The position numbers were made by a program, and so were the translations under genes. The notes below the pieces were generated by a model. It was given only the letters and a program-made list of their open reading frames with translations, did not search any database and had not been told where the DNA came from. This document shows positions 33,471 to 43,068 of a DNA stretch of 64,000 nt, piece by piece. Positions within the stretch are counted from its first letter, which is position 1; each line of letters begins with the position of its first letter. Source of the DNA: Prevotella sp. (lineage in GTDB: Bacteria > Bacteroidota > Bacteroidia > Bacteroidales > Bacteroidaceae); assembly GCA_017554105.1 (NCBI GenBank), contig JAFZIY010000017.1, forward strand, positions 124,001 through 188,000. Direction: 5' to 3'.

Positions 33471-34514
33471 ATGAACGACAAAAGAGCAGTTTTGCCTGCC
33501 GAATGGGAACCGCAGAGTGGCGTGATGCTTACATGGCCTCATGCTGGAACCGACTGGGCACCCTATCTCGAGGAAATCAACGAGACCTATTTGCAGATGG
33601 CTGAGGCGATAGTAAGGCGCGAGCGATTGCTCGTGGTGACTCCTCATGCAGAGGAGATTGCCGCCATGCTAAGCAAAAGGATTGGCGAAACCTTGATGAA
33701 GAACGTGCGCATCGTGGAACTGCCCACCAACGACACCTGGGCCCGAGACCATGGTTTCATCACCCTTCGCGATGCCGACGGCAAGCCGTTGCTGCTCGAT
33801 TTCCGCTTCAATGGATGGGGCGATAAGTTCGAGGCAGGACTTGATAACGAAATAAATAAAGGCCTTTTTAGAGCGTTGAGCGATAATAGTAAAAGATTAA
33901 AAGAATACGATTTCGTGCTCGAAGGAGGTTCTATAGAGAGTGACGGGGCAGGAACCATTTTCACGACGACATCATGTCTGTTGGCTCCACACCGCAATCA
34001 ACCGCTCACCAAAGAACAAATAGACCTTCGGCTGCGCGAGATGCTGGGCGCAGAACGCATCGTATGGCTTGATCACGGGCAACTAATAGGCGATGACACC
34101 GACGGACACATCGATACCATTGTGCGACCTTGCGCGCGCGATACATTATTATATATTAAGTGTGACAATCCAGACGACGAGCAATATGATGACTTCAAGG
34201 CACTGGAAGAGCAACTGAGGGAATTGAGAACGGCAGAAGGAGAGCCATATAAACTGATGCCACTACCCTTCCCCGACCCCATTTTCTACGACGGAGAGCG
34301 ACTGCCGGCAACATACGCGAACTTCCTCATCATCAACGGAGCGGTGCTCGTACCTACATACAGACAGCCAGAGAAGGACGCAATGGCAATAGAGACTCTA
34401 CAAAAGGCATTCCCCGACCGTGAGATGGTGCCCATAGACAGCACCATTATCACACGACAGCATGGTTCGATACACTGCTGTACAATGCAATTCCCAAAGG
34501 AGATGTCACTATAA
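33471..34514 (+). CDS. aguA: Agmatine deiminase
   Basis: The 347-residue protein is a typical agmatine deiminase of the guanidino-group-modifying fold: 'LPAEWEPQSGVMLTWPHAGT', 'TNDTWARDHGFITL', 'LEGGSIESDGAGTIFTTTSC', 'LDHGQLIGDDTDGHIDTIVR', and the C-terminal catalytic Cys in 'HGSIHCCTMQFP'. It converts agmatine to N-carbamoylputrescine and ammonia in the arginine route to putrescine. The next enzyme (AguB) follows after 81 bp containing a G-rich repeat. Confidence 0.96.
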   Translation: MNDKRAVLPAEWEPQSGVMLTWPHAGTDWAPYLEEINETYLQMAEAIVRRERLLVVTPHAEEIAAMLSKRIGETLMKNVRIVELPTNDTWARDHGFITLRDADGKPLLLDFRFNGWGDKFEAGLDNEINKGLFRALSDNSKRLKEYDFVLEGGSIESDGAGTIFTTTSCLLAPHRNQPLTKEQIDLRLREMLGAERIVWLDHGQLIGDDTDGHIDTIVRPCARDTLLYIKCDNPDDEQYDDFKALEEQLRELRTAEGEPYKLMPLPFPDPIFYDGERLPATYANFLIINGAVLVPTYRQPEKDAMAIETLQKAFPDREMVPIDSTIITRQHGSIHCCTMQFPKEMSL

Positions 34515-34543
34515 ATAAACTCTAAACACCAAACGGTAACATA

Positions 34544-34580
34544 CTCCCTTCCCTTCGGAAGGGGTTGGGGGTAGGCCCTA
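34544..34580. repeat. G/C-rich palindromic intergenic repeat, copy 2
   Basis: CTTCCCTTCGGAAGGGG palindrome followed by TTGGGGGTAGGCCC, lying between aguA and aguB. The fold could slow or attenuate read-through to aguB. See also 30799, 44100, 47308 and 58395. Confidence 0.65.
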
Positions 34581-34595
34581 AACAGAAAACAAAAT

Positions 34596-35507
34596 ATGAA
34601 AGAACTTAAAGTAGGAATCCTGCAACAGCATAATGTTGCTGATATTCAGCAGAATACGTTGAGACTGGCAGAGAGCATCAGCGACCTCGCCAAGCGTGGA
34701 GCACAACTCATTGTGCTGCAAGAACTGCACAACTCGCTATATTTCTGCCAGACAGAAAACGTTGAGAACTTCAACCTCGCAGAGCCGATTCCCGGTCCAT
34801 CAACGGGCTTCTATGGTGAACTGGCAAAGCAATTCGGGGTTGTGATAGTGACTTCTCTTTTCGAGAAACGTGCCTCGGGACTCTATCATAACACTGCTGT
34901 GGTGATAGAAAAAGACGGTACTATAGCGGGGAAATACCGCAAGATGCACATCCCTGACGACCCTGCCTACTATGAGAAGTTCTACTTCACACCCGGCGAT
35001 CTTGGTTTCCACCCCATCAAAACGAGTGTGGGAACGTTAGGAGTGCTCGTTTGTTGGGACCAGTGGTATCCAGAGGCAGCGCGCCTGATGGCACTGCAAG
35101 GAGCAGAGATTCTTATCTACCCTACCGCCATTGGCTATGACTCGCATGACACGGAGGCAGAACAGCAACGCCAGCGCGAGGCATGGACAACAGTGATGCG
35201 CGGTCATGCTGTTGCCAACGGACTGCCTGTCATTGCCGTAAACCGTGTGGGATGGGAGCCGACGGAACCCGAGAAAAGCACGGGAGACGCAGAGAATGAG
35301 GAGGGAATACAGTTCTGGGGATCGTCGTTCATTGCCGGTCCGCAGGGAGAACTGTTCTATCGCGCCTCTGAAAACGAGGAAGAGTCACTCGTGGTTGCCA
35401 TCGATCTTGAGCGCAGCGAGAACGTACGGCGCTGGTGGCCATTCCTCCGTGACCGCCGCATTGATGAATACGATGATATAACAAGGCGTTATATTGATGA
35501 GCGTTGA
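34596..35507 (+). CDS. aguB: N-carbamoylputrescine amidohydrolase
   Basis: The 303-residue protein is a nitrilase-superfamily amidase with the Glu-Lys-Cys triad: Glu43 ('LQELHNS'), Lys116 ('KYRKMHIPDD') and Cys153 ('GVLVCWDQWYPEAARL'). It hydrolyses N-carbamoylputrescine to putrescine. The substrate assignment rests on the 'HNSLYFCQ' and 'CWDQWYPEAARL' signatures and on its place after aguA. It ends 1 bp before the convergent transporter gene, with no terminator between. Confidence 0.95.
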   Translation: MKELKVGILQQHNVADIQQNTLRLAESISDLAKRGAQLIVLQELHNSLYFCQTENVENFNLAEPIPGPSTGFYGELAKQFGVVIVTSLFEKRASGLYHNTAVVIEKDGTIAGKYRKMHIPDDPAYYEKFYFTPGDLGFHPIKTSVGTLGVLVCWDQWYPEAARLMALQGAEILIYPTAIGYDSHDTEAEQQRQREAWTTVMRGHAVANGLPVIAVNRVGWEPTEPEKSTGDAENEEGIQFWGSSFIAGPQGELFYRASENEEESLVVAIDLERSENVRRWWPFLRDRRIDEYDDITRRYIDER

Positions 35508-35508
35508 A

Positions 35509-36825
35509 TCAACCCTCATCAACTTTCTTCCCGAACGAGGGGTCAACCTTCACAAAAGCAGAGACAAGGAAGGTGACAGCACACAGTCCCATTACTATTA
35601 TGAAGAATGTGCTGTAGCCTACAGCATCCTTCAGATAGCCCGACACCATGCCAGGAAGCATTAGTCCGAGGTATGAGATTCCAGTGCAGATGGCATAATG
35701 CGATGTCTTGAACTCGCCCTTGCAATAGTAAAGCATATATAAAGTGAGGGCAGTGAAACCCAGACCATAACCAAACTGCTCTATGAAAAGACACGTACTG
35801 ACTACGAAAAGGCTCGATGGCATGGCAAAACTCATCCACACATAGACGATATCAGGCAACGTAATGGCGCATACCATAGGCCAGAACCACTTCTTCAAGC
35901 CGTCTTTCCCTGCAAGCATACCACCCACAATACCACCGACCGTGAGTCCTATCAAGCCAACAGTTCCGTTAGCCAGACCATAATCCAGCGGTGTAAGACC
36001 GAGACCTCCCTCTGAGTTAGGACGCAGAAGGAACGTTGCCGTCATTTTGGTGAGCATTGCCTCAGGTAACCTATATAGCAAGATGAAAAGCATGGCAAAC
36101 ACCACCTGCTTAGTGGGAAACTTCGTGAAGAACGTTACAAACATCTTCTTTATACCACTCCATACCTCATGCACCGTCGATTGTCTTGTCTTGTCTTCGG
36201 CAGGACGCGGCATGATGAAACCATGATAGAGCCACAAGGCAATGAAAAGACCTGCCAAACCATAGAACACGAGGCTCCATGCAAATGCTTTCTGGTCGCG
36301 GAACTCCAACTGAAAAACACTAGCTACTGGAACAAGAACGCCATTTCCGAATATCACGGCAAGACGATAGAACGTGTTGCGGATACCAACAAACCATGCT
36401 TGGTCGTGGTCATCAAGTTCAAGCATATAGTAACCATCAGCCGCAATGTCATGAGTGGCACTGCTGAAAGCCATGAGGAAGAAGAAGAACATGGTGCCCT
36501 GGAACCAGAAAGAGGCATTGAGCGTGAAAGCAACTCCCGCAAGCGACGAGCCGAGAAGTATCTGCATTGCCAATACCCACCACCGTTTTGTCTTGTATAA
36601 ATCGACAAATGGACTCCAGAAAGGCTTGATAACCCATGGAAGACCAAGCCAACTGGTATATAGCGCTATCTCGCTGTCGCTCATTCCCAACTGCATATAC
36701 ATCACCACGGCCACCGTCATAACAATGACATTAGGCAGTCCCTCGGCAACATATAGGGTTGGAACCCAAGCCCATGGGGTCCTTTTTGTTGAGCGTCCAA
36801 TTGTATTCATATTATCTTTTGACAT
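35509..36825 (-). CDS. AmpG-like MFS transporter
   Basis: The 438-residue protein has about twelve membrane helices. The start 'TPWAWVPTLYVAEGLPNVIV' and 'WLGLPWVIKPFWSPFVD' are hallmarks of the AmpG-like MFS branch, whose characterised members import muropeptides from cell-wall turnover. It lies 52 bp downstream of a large gene with a SpoIID-type peptidoglycan-related domain, so a role in cell-wall recycling fits. Substrate remains an inference. Confidence 0.85.
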   Translation of the reverse strand: MSKDNMNTIGRSTKRTPWAWVPTLYVAEGLPNVIVMTVAVVMYMQLGMSDSEIALYTSWLGLPWVIKPFWSPFVDLYKTKRWWVLAMQILLGSSLAGVAFTLNASFWFQGTMFFFFLMAFSSATHDIAADGYYMLELDDHDQAWFVGIRNTFYRLAVIFGNGVLVPVASVFQLEFRDQKAFAWSLVFYGLAGLFIALWLYHGFIMPRPAEDKTRQSTVHEVWSGIKKMFVTFFTKFPTKQVVFAMLFILLYRLPEAMLTKMTATFLLRPNSEGGLGLTPLDYGLANGTVGLIGLTVGGIVGGMLAGKDGLKKWFWPMVCAITLPDIVYVWMSFAMPSSLFVVSTCLFIEQFGYGLGFTALTLYMLYYCKGEFKTSHYAICTGISYLGLMLPGMVSGYLKDAVGYSTFFIIVMGLCAVTFLVSAFVKVDPSFGKKVDEG

Positions 36826-36877
36826 GTTCTTTCTTATTATTTCCTATATTAGTTAAATATGGCTCAACACTCAATGT

Positions 36878-39800
36878 TCAACGATATAGTTTCTTAATTT
36901 CTGCGTTACTATAATAATGTAGGAGAATTTGGTCGTATGTATAGCCGTTTTCGCCCATCACGGCGGCACCAATTTGGCACAAACCGACACCATGTCCCCA
37001 CCCTTTTCCCTTGAGTATGAACTTTTGCGGTGTTTTCTCCACCTCGAAATTAGAACTGAGAAGATGACTCTCACTCAGCGTGCGGCGTATCTCCAGTTCC
37101 TTACCGATGATAAACGAACCTTCGCTTCCCACGATTTTCAGTCGCCAGATGCGACCACTCTTTCCGCGAGCCAATGGCTGCAGGTCGAGTATTGTGCCAA
37201 GACTGATTTTCAGTTTCTTCTCTATTATGGCCCGCAACTGCTCCTCCGTGTATTCCACTGTCCATTCGTAGAAATCAGTAGTCTCACGGTCATAGTCATT
37301 AAGAACCTGAGCAAGAATGCCCGTGTCTTGCGTTTTGCAGAACGGCTCGCCACCAGGCACTGCCGCATCCTCAACCGACTTAAGGTATGGTTTGGGCGCA
37401 TCCTCCCAGCAATACTGGAACTCCTCTGTCACTCCTCCGCAACACTTGGAGAAACGTGCATCGCATATCTCATCGTCGAACATCAGCGTCTGACCGCGAG
37501 TAGCACGCAATGCCTCAACCACATTGGGTTTCGTGGCATTCGTGATACCCTGATAACGCTGGCAATGGTCATCGGCACAAACATCAAATATGGTGTGGTC
37601 TTCACGGTCGTACCAACGAATTAACTCGTCATCTTTCTTCACAAACGAGAAGAAAGCACCCTTCTCCTCACTGCGGTCGGCACGTTTCCGCATCTGTGCA
37701 AGCAGCCATGAGCGCGAGATAACCGCATGAGCCTTAAGCAGTTCGATAGAAGCCGACGGACTCATCTCACTCGAAATGACACTCGCAAGATAACTCTCCA
37801 CGGGCAGTTCGTTGATAGCACATATCTTATCTGCCTCAACAACAAGTTTCAGCGAGCCGAGGAAGGTCTGTGTCTGCTTGCGCTCCCAATGGAAGTCCTT
37901 GCCTATGGTGACATCGCTGATAGAGAACGAAGCCCCCTGCTCCACCGGTTTGAACACCAGTTCCCGGTATTGCGTACCGTTCCATAGTATTCCTCCCTCG
38001 CAGAACTCCACTTCCTGCTCGCCCTGAAGGGTCTCTCCCTTGGCACTGTATGCCTTGTTGAGCGAGAAGGTTATCCTCTCGGCACTCACTATTCCCACCT
38101 GCACCGTGGGTTCTTTCTTCATCCTCGCGTCCTGTTGCGACGGCGACAGACTGTTCTTCAGTTCTGCTATAATAACTGCGAAAGTCTCTTCATCGAGTGC
38201 CACCTCGCGCAATATCGCCTCAGCCTGAGCCGCTGTGATGTTCTCAAAGTCCTGCTGTCGTGGTGTGATAATAAGTCCTGCCATGTCGAGGGCACCGGGA
38301 CTAATCATCATCTGTCCGTCACTCTCGCTGCCATAGCAGTCAGGACGATGCTTGCGTCGCGGCAACACCACCGAAAGGAAGTCTTCACCGCTGCGCCAAC
38401 TCAGTATGTTCATCATCGGCTCAGTATCGCCCTTTGCCACCGGCAATACCTTATATAATTTACGGAACAGGCGCTCGTCAGACTCCTGCGACCTGCTCTT
38501 GATAAGCAAGGCAGGCACAATATACTCGTCGATGGTCCATATTCCCTCGTCGTTATTTAAAGTTATAACTGGTGTAAGCGTACGAGAGAGTCGCTGCCAC
38601 TCTGCCTGCAACGGCACCACACCAGGCGAACCGGCCTGGAAATGCATGTGATCGGGAGCCGAGGCACCACACCGTGGACCATTATAGAACACCGTCAGGT
38701 CAGGATATTTCTCCAGAATCTTGTGTATCTCACCATAGTTTCCCATTATCGCCTGCGGCTGATGCTTTAGTGCAGGAATAGTGAAATGATGCGGAAGAAT
38801 GGGGAACGGATTAAGGAGTAACTCAAAACGAGAGTCTATCTTCTTAGACATCTGCTCGGCTGGACGGTTCTTCTCGCAGAGGAAACACGGGCGTTCCTTT
38901 ATCGAGCGAGTGTCAATCTTTGCCCCCGTCGATACCATTCGTGCAGGGTTGAACTGCACCTTCATCGCCAGACTTTCGACAAGCAGGTCACGTGTCTTCA
39001 CCTGTTGCAGTTCCTTGAAGTGCAACCGCGCCTCATCCCATGTGTCTATCTGGCGCAGGAAGAACCTAACCAGCGTCTCGTCGGGCTTATACTCCGCCCC
39101 ACGAGCATTTTGTCGCAACCGCGCTTTCAGTTCAATGGTGCGCAGACGGTCTTTATATAGGTTATTGGCATTAATCTTCTCTGTACTAAGTGCAGCATCG
39201 CTGTTGCCTCCCCAACGACGACAGAGATAGAGTTCGGTGAAAATCCTGCCGATGCGATAGTCCCTGCTGAATGCCAGTCCCATAGCGTAATCTTCGCCAT
39301 AACTGGTGTTTGGCAACTTTATATGGCGCAGCAGAGGGGTGAAGAAGGCACGCGGTGCACCCAGACCATTGATGCGAAGGGCATTGTTCGGTCCGTTCTC
39401 GTCGGTCCACTCAGCATGACTGATAAGTCCTGGCGGCAGTGTGTTGAGGTCGAAGTCACACATTCGGTAACTCCCGACAATCATTGCCGCACCCTGTTGA
39501 CGGAACGCATCCACTATCTGTTGCAGCGTCGTGGGCGATGAATATAGGTCATCGCTGTCAAGTTGCACGGCAAAACGTCCGCAGCGCGAGTCGTTCACTG
39601 CAACGTTCCAGCATCCTCCGATGCCCAGGTCGGTACGGTCTGGCACTATGTGTATCAGTCTTTCGTCGTCATAGGCATTGAGCAGTTCCGTTGTCTTGTC
39701 GGTGGAATGGTTATCCACGACGATGACATTATACTTGAAACTTGCCTTCTGAGACAATGCGCTGTTAACCGCATCGCATATCGTTTTCTCACGGTTACGC

Positions 39801-40570
39801 ACGGGGATAATCACCGATGCCTCGAAATCGAACTGTTGTTCGTTGAAGTCGGGAACTGTATATGCACTCGTGTCAACGAGTGCTCCTATCTCGCGAAGAT
39901 GGTCTGTGACCGCACGTTCCATCTCTATCTGCACCTGACGATTGGCGGGATTGACGTAGTCGAACTGCTTCACGCCACTCGCCCGCAGGTCTTCCTCATG
40001 CTCAATGTATAATGGTTCGTTGAGATGGAACAACTCTCCATGACGGCTGAGATACAGCCTTAGTTCATAGAATCCTGCATATAGATAGTCGGAATCAGGC
40101 TTCTCGTCGATGAAAGAATGCAGTTGCTTAGTGTCAACGAGCACTACCGAGCCAAAATCGAAGTCGTCACGCAGGCTGCCTTGCTGGTAGTCAATCACTG
40201 GATGCAGCAGTTGCTTGCCACCTTCCATCTGGTAGCGGTCACTATATACCATAACGGCACCTGTCTCTCGCGCCACCCGCTCAAGCCGTTGCATGGCATA
40301 AAGTCCCAGTTGCAGGGGCGATGCCTTCATTACTATCAGCGAATAACCCGCCGTAGCATGAGCACTTATCTTACGCATCGTGGCTGCCGACTGCATGTTG
40401 TCTATCTCTATGGTGTCGCAGCCTTCCGGAACAGTCATCTCGCTGGCACTGCCCTCAGCCACCATAAGGAAAATTCGGTTGATTATATTGCTGCCTCTCA
40501 GATTATAGACCGTCGTTGTAAGGTCATCAACATTCTGGCATGGCAGGAAGCAATCTATTCTTTGTCTCAT
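36878..40570 (-). CDS. GT2 glycosyltransferase, DUF4922 and SpoIID/LytB triple fusion
   Basis: I start it at ATG 40570 ([17 protein letters not shown]); the frame runs 24 codons further up, but a consensus promoter at 40628-40597 places the transcript start near 40590. The 1230-residue protein has an N-terminal GT-like part, a GT2 domain at about 250-480 ('[19 protein letters not shown]', '[11 protein letters not shown]'), a DUF4922/HIT-like region at about 530-850 ('[10 protein letters not shown]', '[10 protein letters not shown]' near 642), and a SpoIID/LytB domain at about 890-1230 ('[16 protein letters not shown]', '[15 protein letters not shown]'). SpoIID-type domains act on peptidoglycan, GT2 on activated sugars. 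No signal peptide is seen, so how a wall-lytic domain would reach its substrate is unclear. Next gene: AmpG-like transporter. Confidence 0.85.
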   Translation of the reverse strand: MRQRIDCFLPCQNVDDLTTTVYNLRGSNIINRIFLMVAEGSASEMTVPEGCDTIEIDNMQSAATMRKISAHATAGYSLIVMKASPLQLGLYAMQRLERVARETGAVMVYSDRYQMEGGKQLLHPVIDYQQGSLRDDFDFGSVVLVDTKQLHSFIDEKPDSDYLYAGFYELRLYLSRHGELFHLNEPLYIEHEEDLRASGVKQFDYVNPANRQVQIEMERAVTDHLREIGALVDTSAYTVPDFNEQQFDFEASVIIPVRNREKTICDAVNSALSQKASFKYNVIVVDNHSTDKTTELLNAYDDERLIHIVPDRTDLGIGGCWNVAVNDSRCGRFAVQLDSDDLYSSPTTLQQIVDAFRQQGAAMIVGSYRMCDFDLNTLPPGLISHAEWTDENGPNNALRINGLGAPRAFFTPLLRHIKLPNTSYGEDYAMGLAFSRDYRIGRIFTELYLCRRWGGNSDAALSTEKINANNLYKDRLRTIELKARLRQNARGAEYKPDETLVRFFLRQIDTWDEARLHFKELQQVKTRDLLVESLAMKVQFNPARMVSTGAKIDTRSIKERPCFLCEKNRPAEQMSKKIDSRFELLLNPFPILPHHFTIPALKHQPQAIMGNYGEIHKILEKYPDLTVFYNGPRCGASAPDHMHFQAGSPGVVPLQAEWQRLSRTLTPVITLNNDEGIWTIDEYIVPALLIKSRSQESDERLFRKLYKVLPVAKGDTEPMMNILSWRSGEDFLSVVLPRRKHRPDCYGSESDGQMMISPGALDMAGLIITPRQQDFENITAAQAEAILREVALDEETFAVIIAELKNSLSPSQQDARMKKEPTVQVGIVSAERITFSLNKAYSAKGETLQGEQEVEFCEGGILWNGTQYRELVFKPVEQGASFSISDVTIGKDFHWERKQTQTFLGSLKLVVEADKICAINELPVESYLASVISSEMSPSASIELLKAHAVISRSWLLAQMRKRADRSEEKGAFFSFVKKDDELIRWYDREDHTIFDVCADDHCQRYQGITNATKPNVVEALRATRGQTLMFDDEICDARFSKCCGGVTEEFQYCWEDAPKPYLKSVEDAAVPGGEPFCKTQDTGILAQVLNDYDRETTDFYEWTVEYTEEQLRAIIEKKLKISLGTILDLQPLARGKSGRIWRLKIVGSEGSFIIGKELEIRRTLSESHLLSSNFEVEKTPQKFILKGKGWGHGVGLCQIGAAVMGENGYTYDQILLHYYSNAEIKKLYR

Positions 40571-40596
40571 GGAGTTGTTCTTCTCGTATTTTTCCG

Positions 40597-40628
40597 CAAA
40601 TTTAGTCATTAATTCTAATTCATGCAAA
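40597..40628 (-). promoter_or_regulatory. Promoter of the triple-fusion gene
   Basis: Minus strand TTTG (40628-40625), 20-bp spacer, TAAATTTG (40604-40597). This decides the start codon at 40570 over the upstream in-frame ATG codons. Confidence 0.8.
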
Positions 40629-40666
40629 TTTTTAGTGAACATAATAAAGCTTTTGCCAATGAATTA

Positions 40667-40698
40667 TTTGGTGGCGCAGATAATTTTTTATACATTTG
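40667..40698 (+). promoter_or_regulatory. Promoter of the nucleoside-hydrolase-like lipoprotein gene
   Basis: TTTG (40667-40670), 20-bp spacer, TACATTTG (40691-40698). Leader of about 28 nt to ATG 40733. It diverges from the triple-fusion promoter 40 bp away. Confidence 0.8.
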
Positions 40699-40732
40699 CA
40701 GTTGGAAAAAATACAAATACTAAAATGTAATT

Positions 40733-42673
40733 ATGAAAAGTACTACTAAGAAACAACACTTTTGGCTGCCGATGGGCCTTCTCGTGGCTGTCATGGCGAT
40801 GGCAATGGCATCGTGCAGCAGCACCAAACAGATTGCCGAAAAGGCTCCCGCAACGCTAAGTACACAGAAAACAGAGCCTATAAACCTTATTCTCGACGCC
40901 GACTTCGGTAGTTCCACCGACGACCTCTTTGCCCTGATGATGATCAATCACTACATGGACGAGGGACGCGTTGACCTGAAGGGTATCATCGTTGACCGCG
41001 AGGGCGAGAAGAACGCTGGTGTGGTGGATATCATGAACACCTACTATGGTCACCCCAACGTGCCCGTAGGACTGGAGCGCAATGGTGTGAAGAACCCCAG
41101 ATGCTTCATTCCCTACAACGGCATTTGCGACCTCAAGGATGTCAATGGGAATCCTATGTTCAAGCGGTCGTTCGACGAAAGCAAGTGCATTGACGGCTAT
41201 AAGCTCTACCGCAAACTGCTCAGCGAGGCAAAAGACAAGTCTATCACCGTGGTGGCAATAGGTTTTATGACCACCATAGCACAACTCTTCGAGTCGGGAG
41301 CCGATGAATATTCCAGCGAGAGCGGTCTCGACCTCTTCGGCAAGAAGGTGAAGGCGGTATATATACAGTCAGGACGTTTCGAGGCTGGCGACAGCCTTTC
41401 GGGATATAACATGCGCGCAGCATCGAAGCAGGCTGCTATATTCTATAATAAACTTCCAAAGGATGTTGACATCATCATGTCGCCAAGCAACATCGGCGAC
41501 CTCATGGACTATTCACCGAAAGATGTGCTCGCCGACCTCTCCACCACAGAAAGGAACCCAATAAAGGCGGTTTATACACACTATACCTGCGACACAGGAC
41601 AGCGCATGTGGGACACCAACTGCCTCGTGAATGCTGTTGATGGCGACCAAGGGTATTATCTCTCGCCACGTGGATGGGTGACATTCGTTGACCTTGGGGA
41701 GAAATCACAGATGCTCTTCAGACCCGACCCTAACGGAAATGCACGCTACCAGATGCCTGGCGACTCTTATTTCGCACAGGAGAAACTTATGGAGATAAGA
41801 TGCTACAACCGCATAAACAAATATCCTTCACAGTACACCATCGAGTCACCGCAGCCCATTCTAACACGCGATGCGGCCGTGGAGTGGACTCGTCCACGAC
41901 TGGCTCAACTCATGGACAAATACCTTGGTACGGCAGGAAACTCGCTCGACCTCGACGAACTGCGCAATGTGTTCCGTCCGATAGGCTATTATGGTGCCAA
42001 TGTAGGCGACTACCGCAAGGCTGAGCAGATTCTTGTTGACACGCTATATACCGAGATGCTCCACAAGGCTGCCAACCTCGGAAAGAAGAGTCTGTTCGTT
42101 GTCACAGGCGCACCGTCAAGCGGAAAAAGCACTGTACTGAAACAACTCGACATGAGCAACGTAGGACTCGTGTTCGAATCATCGCTCAACGGACAGAACC
42201 GCATCGAGAACGTGATAGCCAAAGCCAAGGAAGAGGGATTCAAGGACATCAGCGTAATGATGGTGTATAACGACATCCTGACATGCTTCAAGAACTCTAT
42301 CAGCAAGGGAAAACAGACAAACCGCTTCATCAGCGTAGGCTACCTCATAAAGTCATACCGCGACAATATCAGCAAACTGAACAGGGTTAAGAAGCAGCAT
42401 CCCGATGTGGAGATAATACCTATGGACTGCTCAGGCAACAAGACTGCACAGCGCGTGTCTTTCGAGGAAGCAGCAAACTGGAAATATCAGGTGACCGACG
42501 AGGATATCCACTCACTGCTCACCTACCTTCAGGAGCAGATTAATGAGGGCGAACTCTACGATTCTCAACTGAAACAAATAGTCAGTGGAATCACCCGTGT
42601 CGAGGACATCGGGGAGGCAAACATCGAACTTGCCCGTGACATCGACCGTCAAGTAAGCGAGATGATGCAATAA
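40733..42673 (+). CDS. Lipoprotein: nucleoside-hydrolase-like domain fused to P-loop kinase-like domain
   Basis: The 646-residue protein starts with a lipoprotein signal (Cys28 in 'MAMASCSSTK'). Residues about 50-400 resemble inosine-uridine nucleoside hydrolases: 'ILDADFGSSTDDLFALMMIN' matches the D-x-D-x-G-x-x-x-D-D calcium-ribose site and 'ITVVAIGFMTTIAQLF' the following block. Residues about 450-646 carry a Walker A GAPSSGKST (459-467) and downstream charged helices, recalling zeta-toxin or AAA-type P-loop proteins. A nucleotide-dependent domain on an exported lipoprotein is unexpected because the periplasm lacks ATP. Terminator 27 bp after the stop. Confidence 0.75.
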   Translation: MKSTTKKQHFWLPMGLLVAVMAMAMASCSSTKQIAEKAPATLSTQKTEPINLILDADFGSSTDDLFALMMINHYMDEGRVDLKGIIVDREGEKNAGVVDIMNTYYGHPNVPVGLERNGVKNPRCFIPYNGICDLKDVNGNPMFKRSFDESKCIDGYKLYRKLLSEAKDKSITVVAIGFMTTIAQLFESGADEYSSESGLDLFGKKVKAVYIQSGRFEAGDSLSGYNMRAASKQAAIFYNKLPKDVDIIMSPSNIGDLMDYSPKDVLADLSTTERNPIKAVYTHYTCDTGQRMWDTNCLVNAVDGDQGYYLSPRGWVTFVDLGEKSQMLFRPDPNGNARYQMPGDSYFAQEKLMEIRCYNRINKYPSQYTIESPQPILTRDAAVEWTRPRLAQLMDKYLGTAGNSLDLDELRNVFRPIGYYGANVGDYRKAEQILVDTLYTEMLHKAANLGKKSLFVVTGAPSSGKSTVLKQLDMSNVGLVFESSLNGQNRIENVIAKAKEEGFKDISVMMVYNDILTCFKNSISKGKQTNRFISVGYLIKSYRDNISKLNRVKKQHPDVEIIPMDCSGNKTAQRVSFEEAANWKYQVTDEDIHSLLTYLQEQINEGELYDSQLKQIVSGITRVEDIGEANIELARDIDRQVSEMMQ

Positions 42674-42700
42674 CAAGCACATCGAGAGCGGAAATACTGA

Positions 42701-42752
42701 AAGTGCGAAGATGTAATATAAACTAATGAATATTGCATCTTCGCACTTTTAT
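42701..42752 (+). terminator. Terminator of the nucleoside-hydrolase-like gene
   Basis: Stem AAGTGCGAAGATG (42701-42713) / CATCTTCGCACTT (42736-42748), extended inward by a wobble pair and AATA/TATT, 12-nt loop, then TTTTATT. Confidence 0.9.
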
Positions 42753-42802
42753 TATCTGCTTTTTTTACTATCAAAAAATTTACCAAAATTCCCGCCCCAG
42801 TT

Positions 42803-42900
42803 TGGTAATCGTCTTACCAGATAGTGGTAACATCCCTACCAGATACTGGTGACGTCCTTACATGACACTGGTAACAACCTTACAAGATAGTGGTAACAAC
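42803..42900. repeat. Tandem 22-bp units with TGGTAA core
   Basis: TGGTAA or TGGTGA occurs at 42803, 42825, 42847, 42869 and 42891, exactly 22 bp apart, with shared TCCTTACCAGATA-like sequence between. Four units are full length and the fifth is cut after 10 bp. The array lies 34 bp upstream of the first rlmN promoter. Confidence 0.85.
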
Positions 42901-42933
42901 ATATTTCGTCTCAGCAAAAAACAAACAATTTGT

Positions 42934-42964
42934 TTTGTATTGCACTCGACTTTTCGTAACTTTG
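42934..42964 (+). promoter_or_regulatory. Upstream rlmN promoter P1 overlapped by an inverted repeat
   Basis: TTTG (42934-42937), 19-bp spacer, TAACTTTG (42957-42964). The palindrome GTAACTTtGGC/GCCgAAGTTAC (42956-42980) covers the -7 box and start region, so it may be a repressor site. Confidence 0.7.
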
Positions 42965-43018
42965 GCTACGCCGAAGTTACTGTCACTCAGCAATGCAACA
43001 TAAAAAACAGTTTTTTCT

Positions 43019-43049
43019 TTTGCATTGCTTTCGTTTTTTCGTAACTTTG
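43019..43049 (+). promoter_or_regulatory. Downstream rlmN promoter P2
   Basis: TTTG (43019-43022), 19-bp spacer, TAACTTTG (43042-43049). It is 85 bp after P1, and both share TTTTGYATTGC and TTTTCGTAACTTTG, so one is probably a duplication of the other. ATG 43069 follows after 19 bp. Confidence 0.75.
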
Positions 43050-43068
43050 CAACCGTATTCATTGAAAC

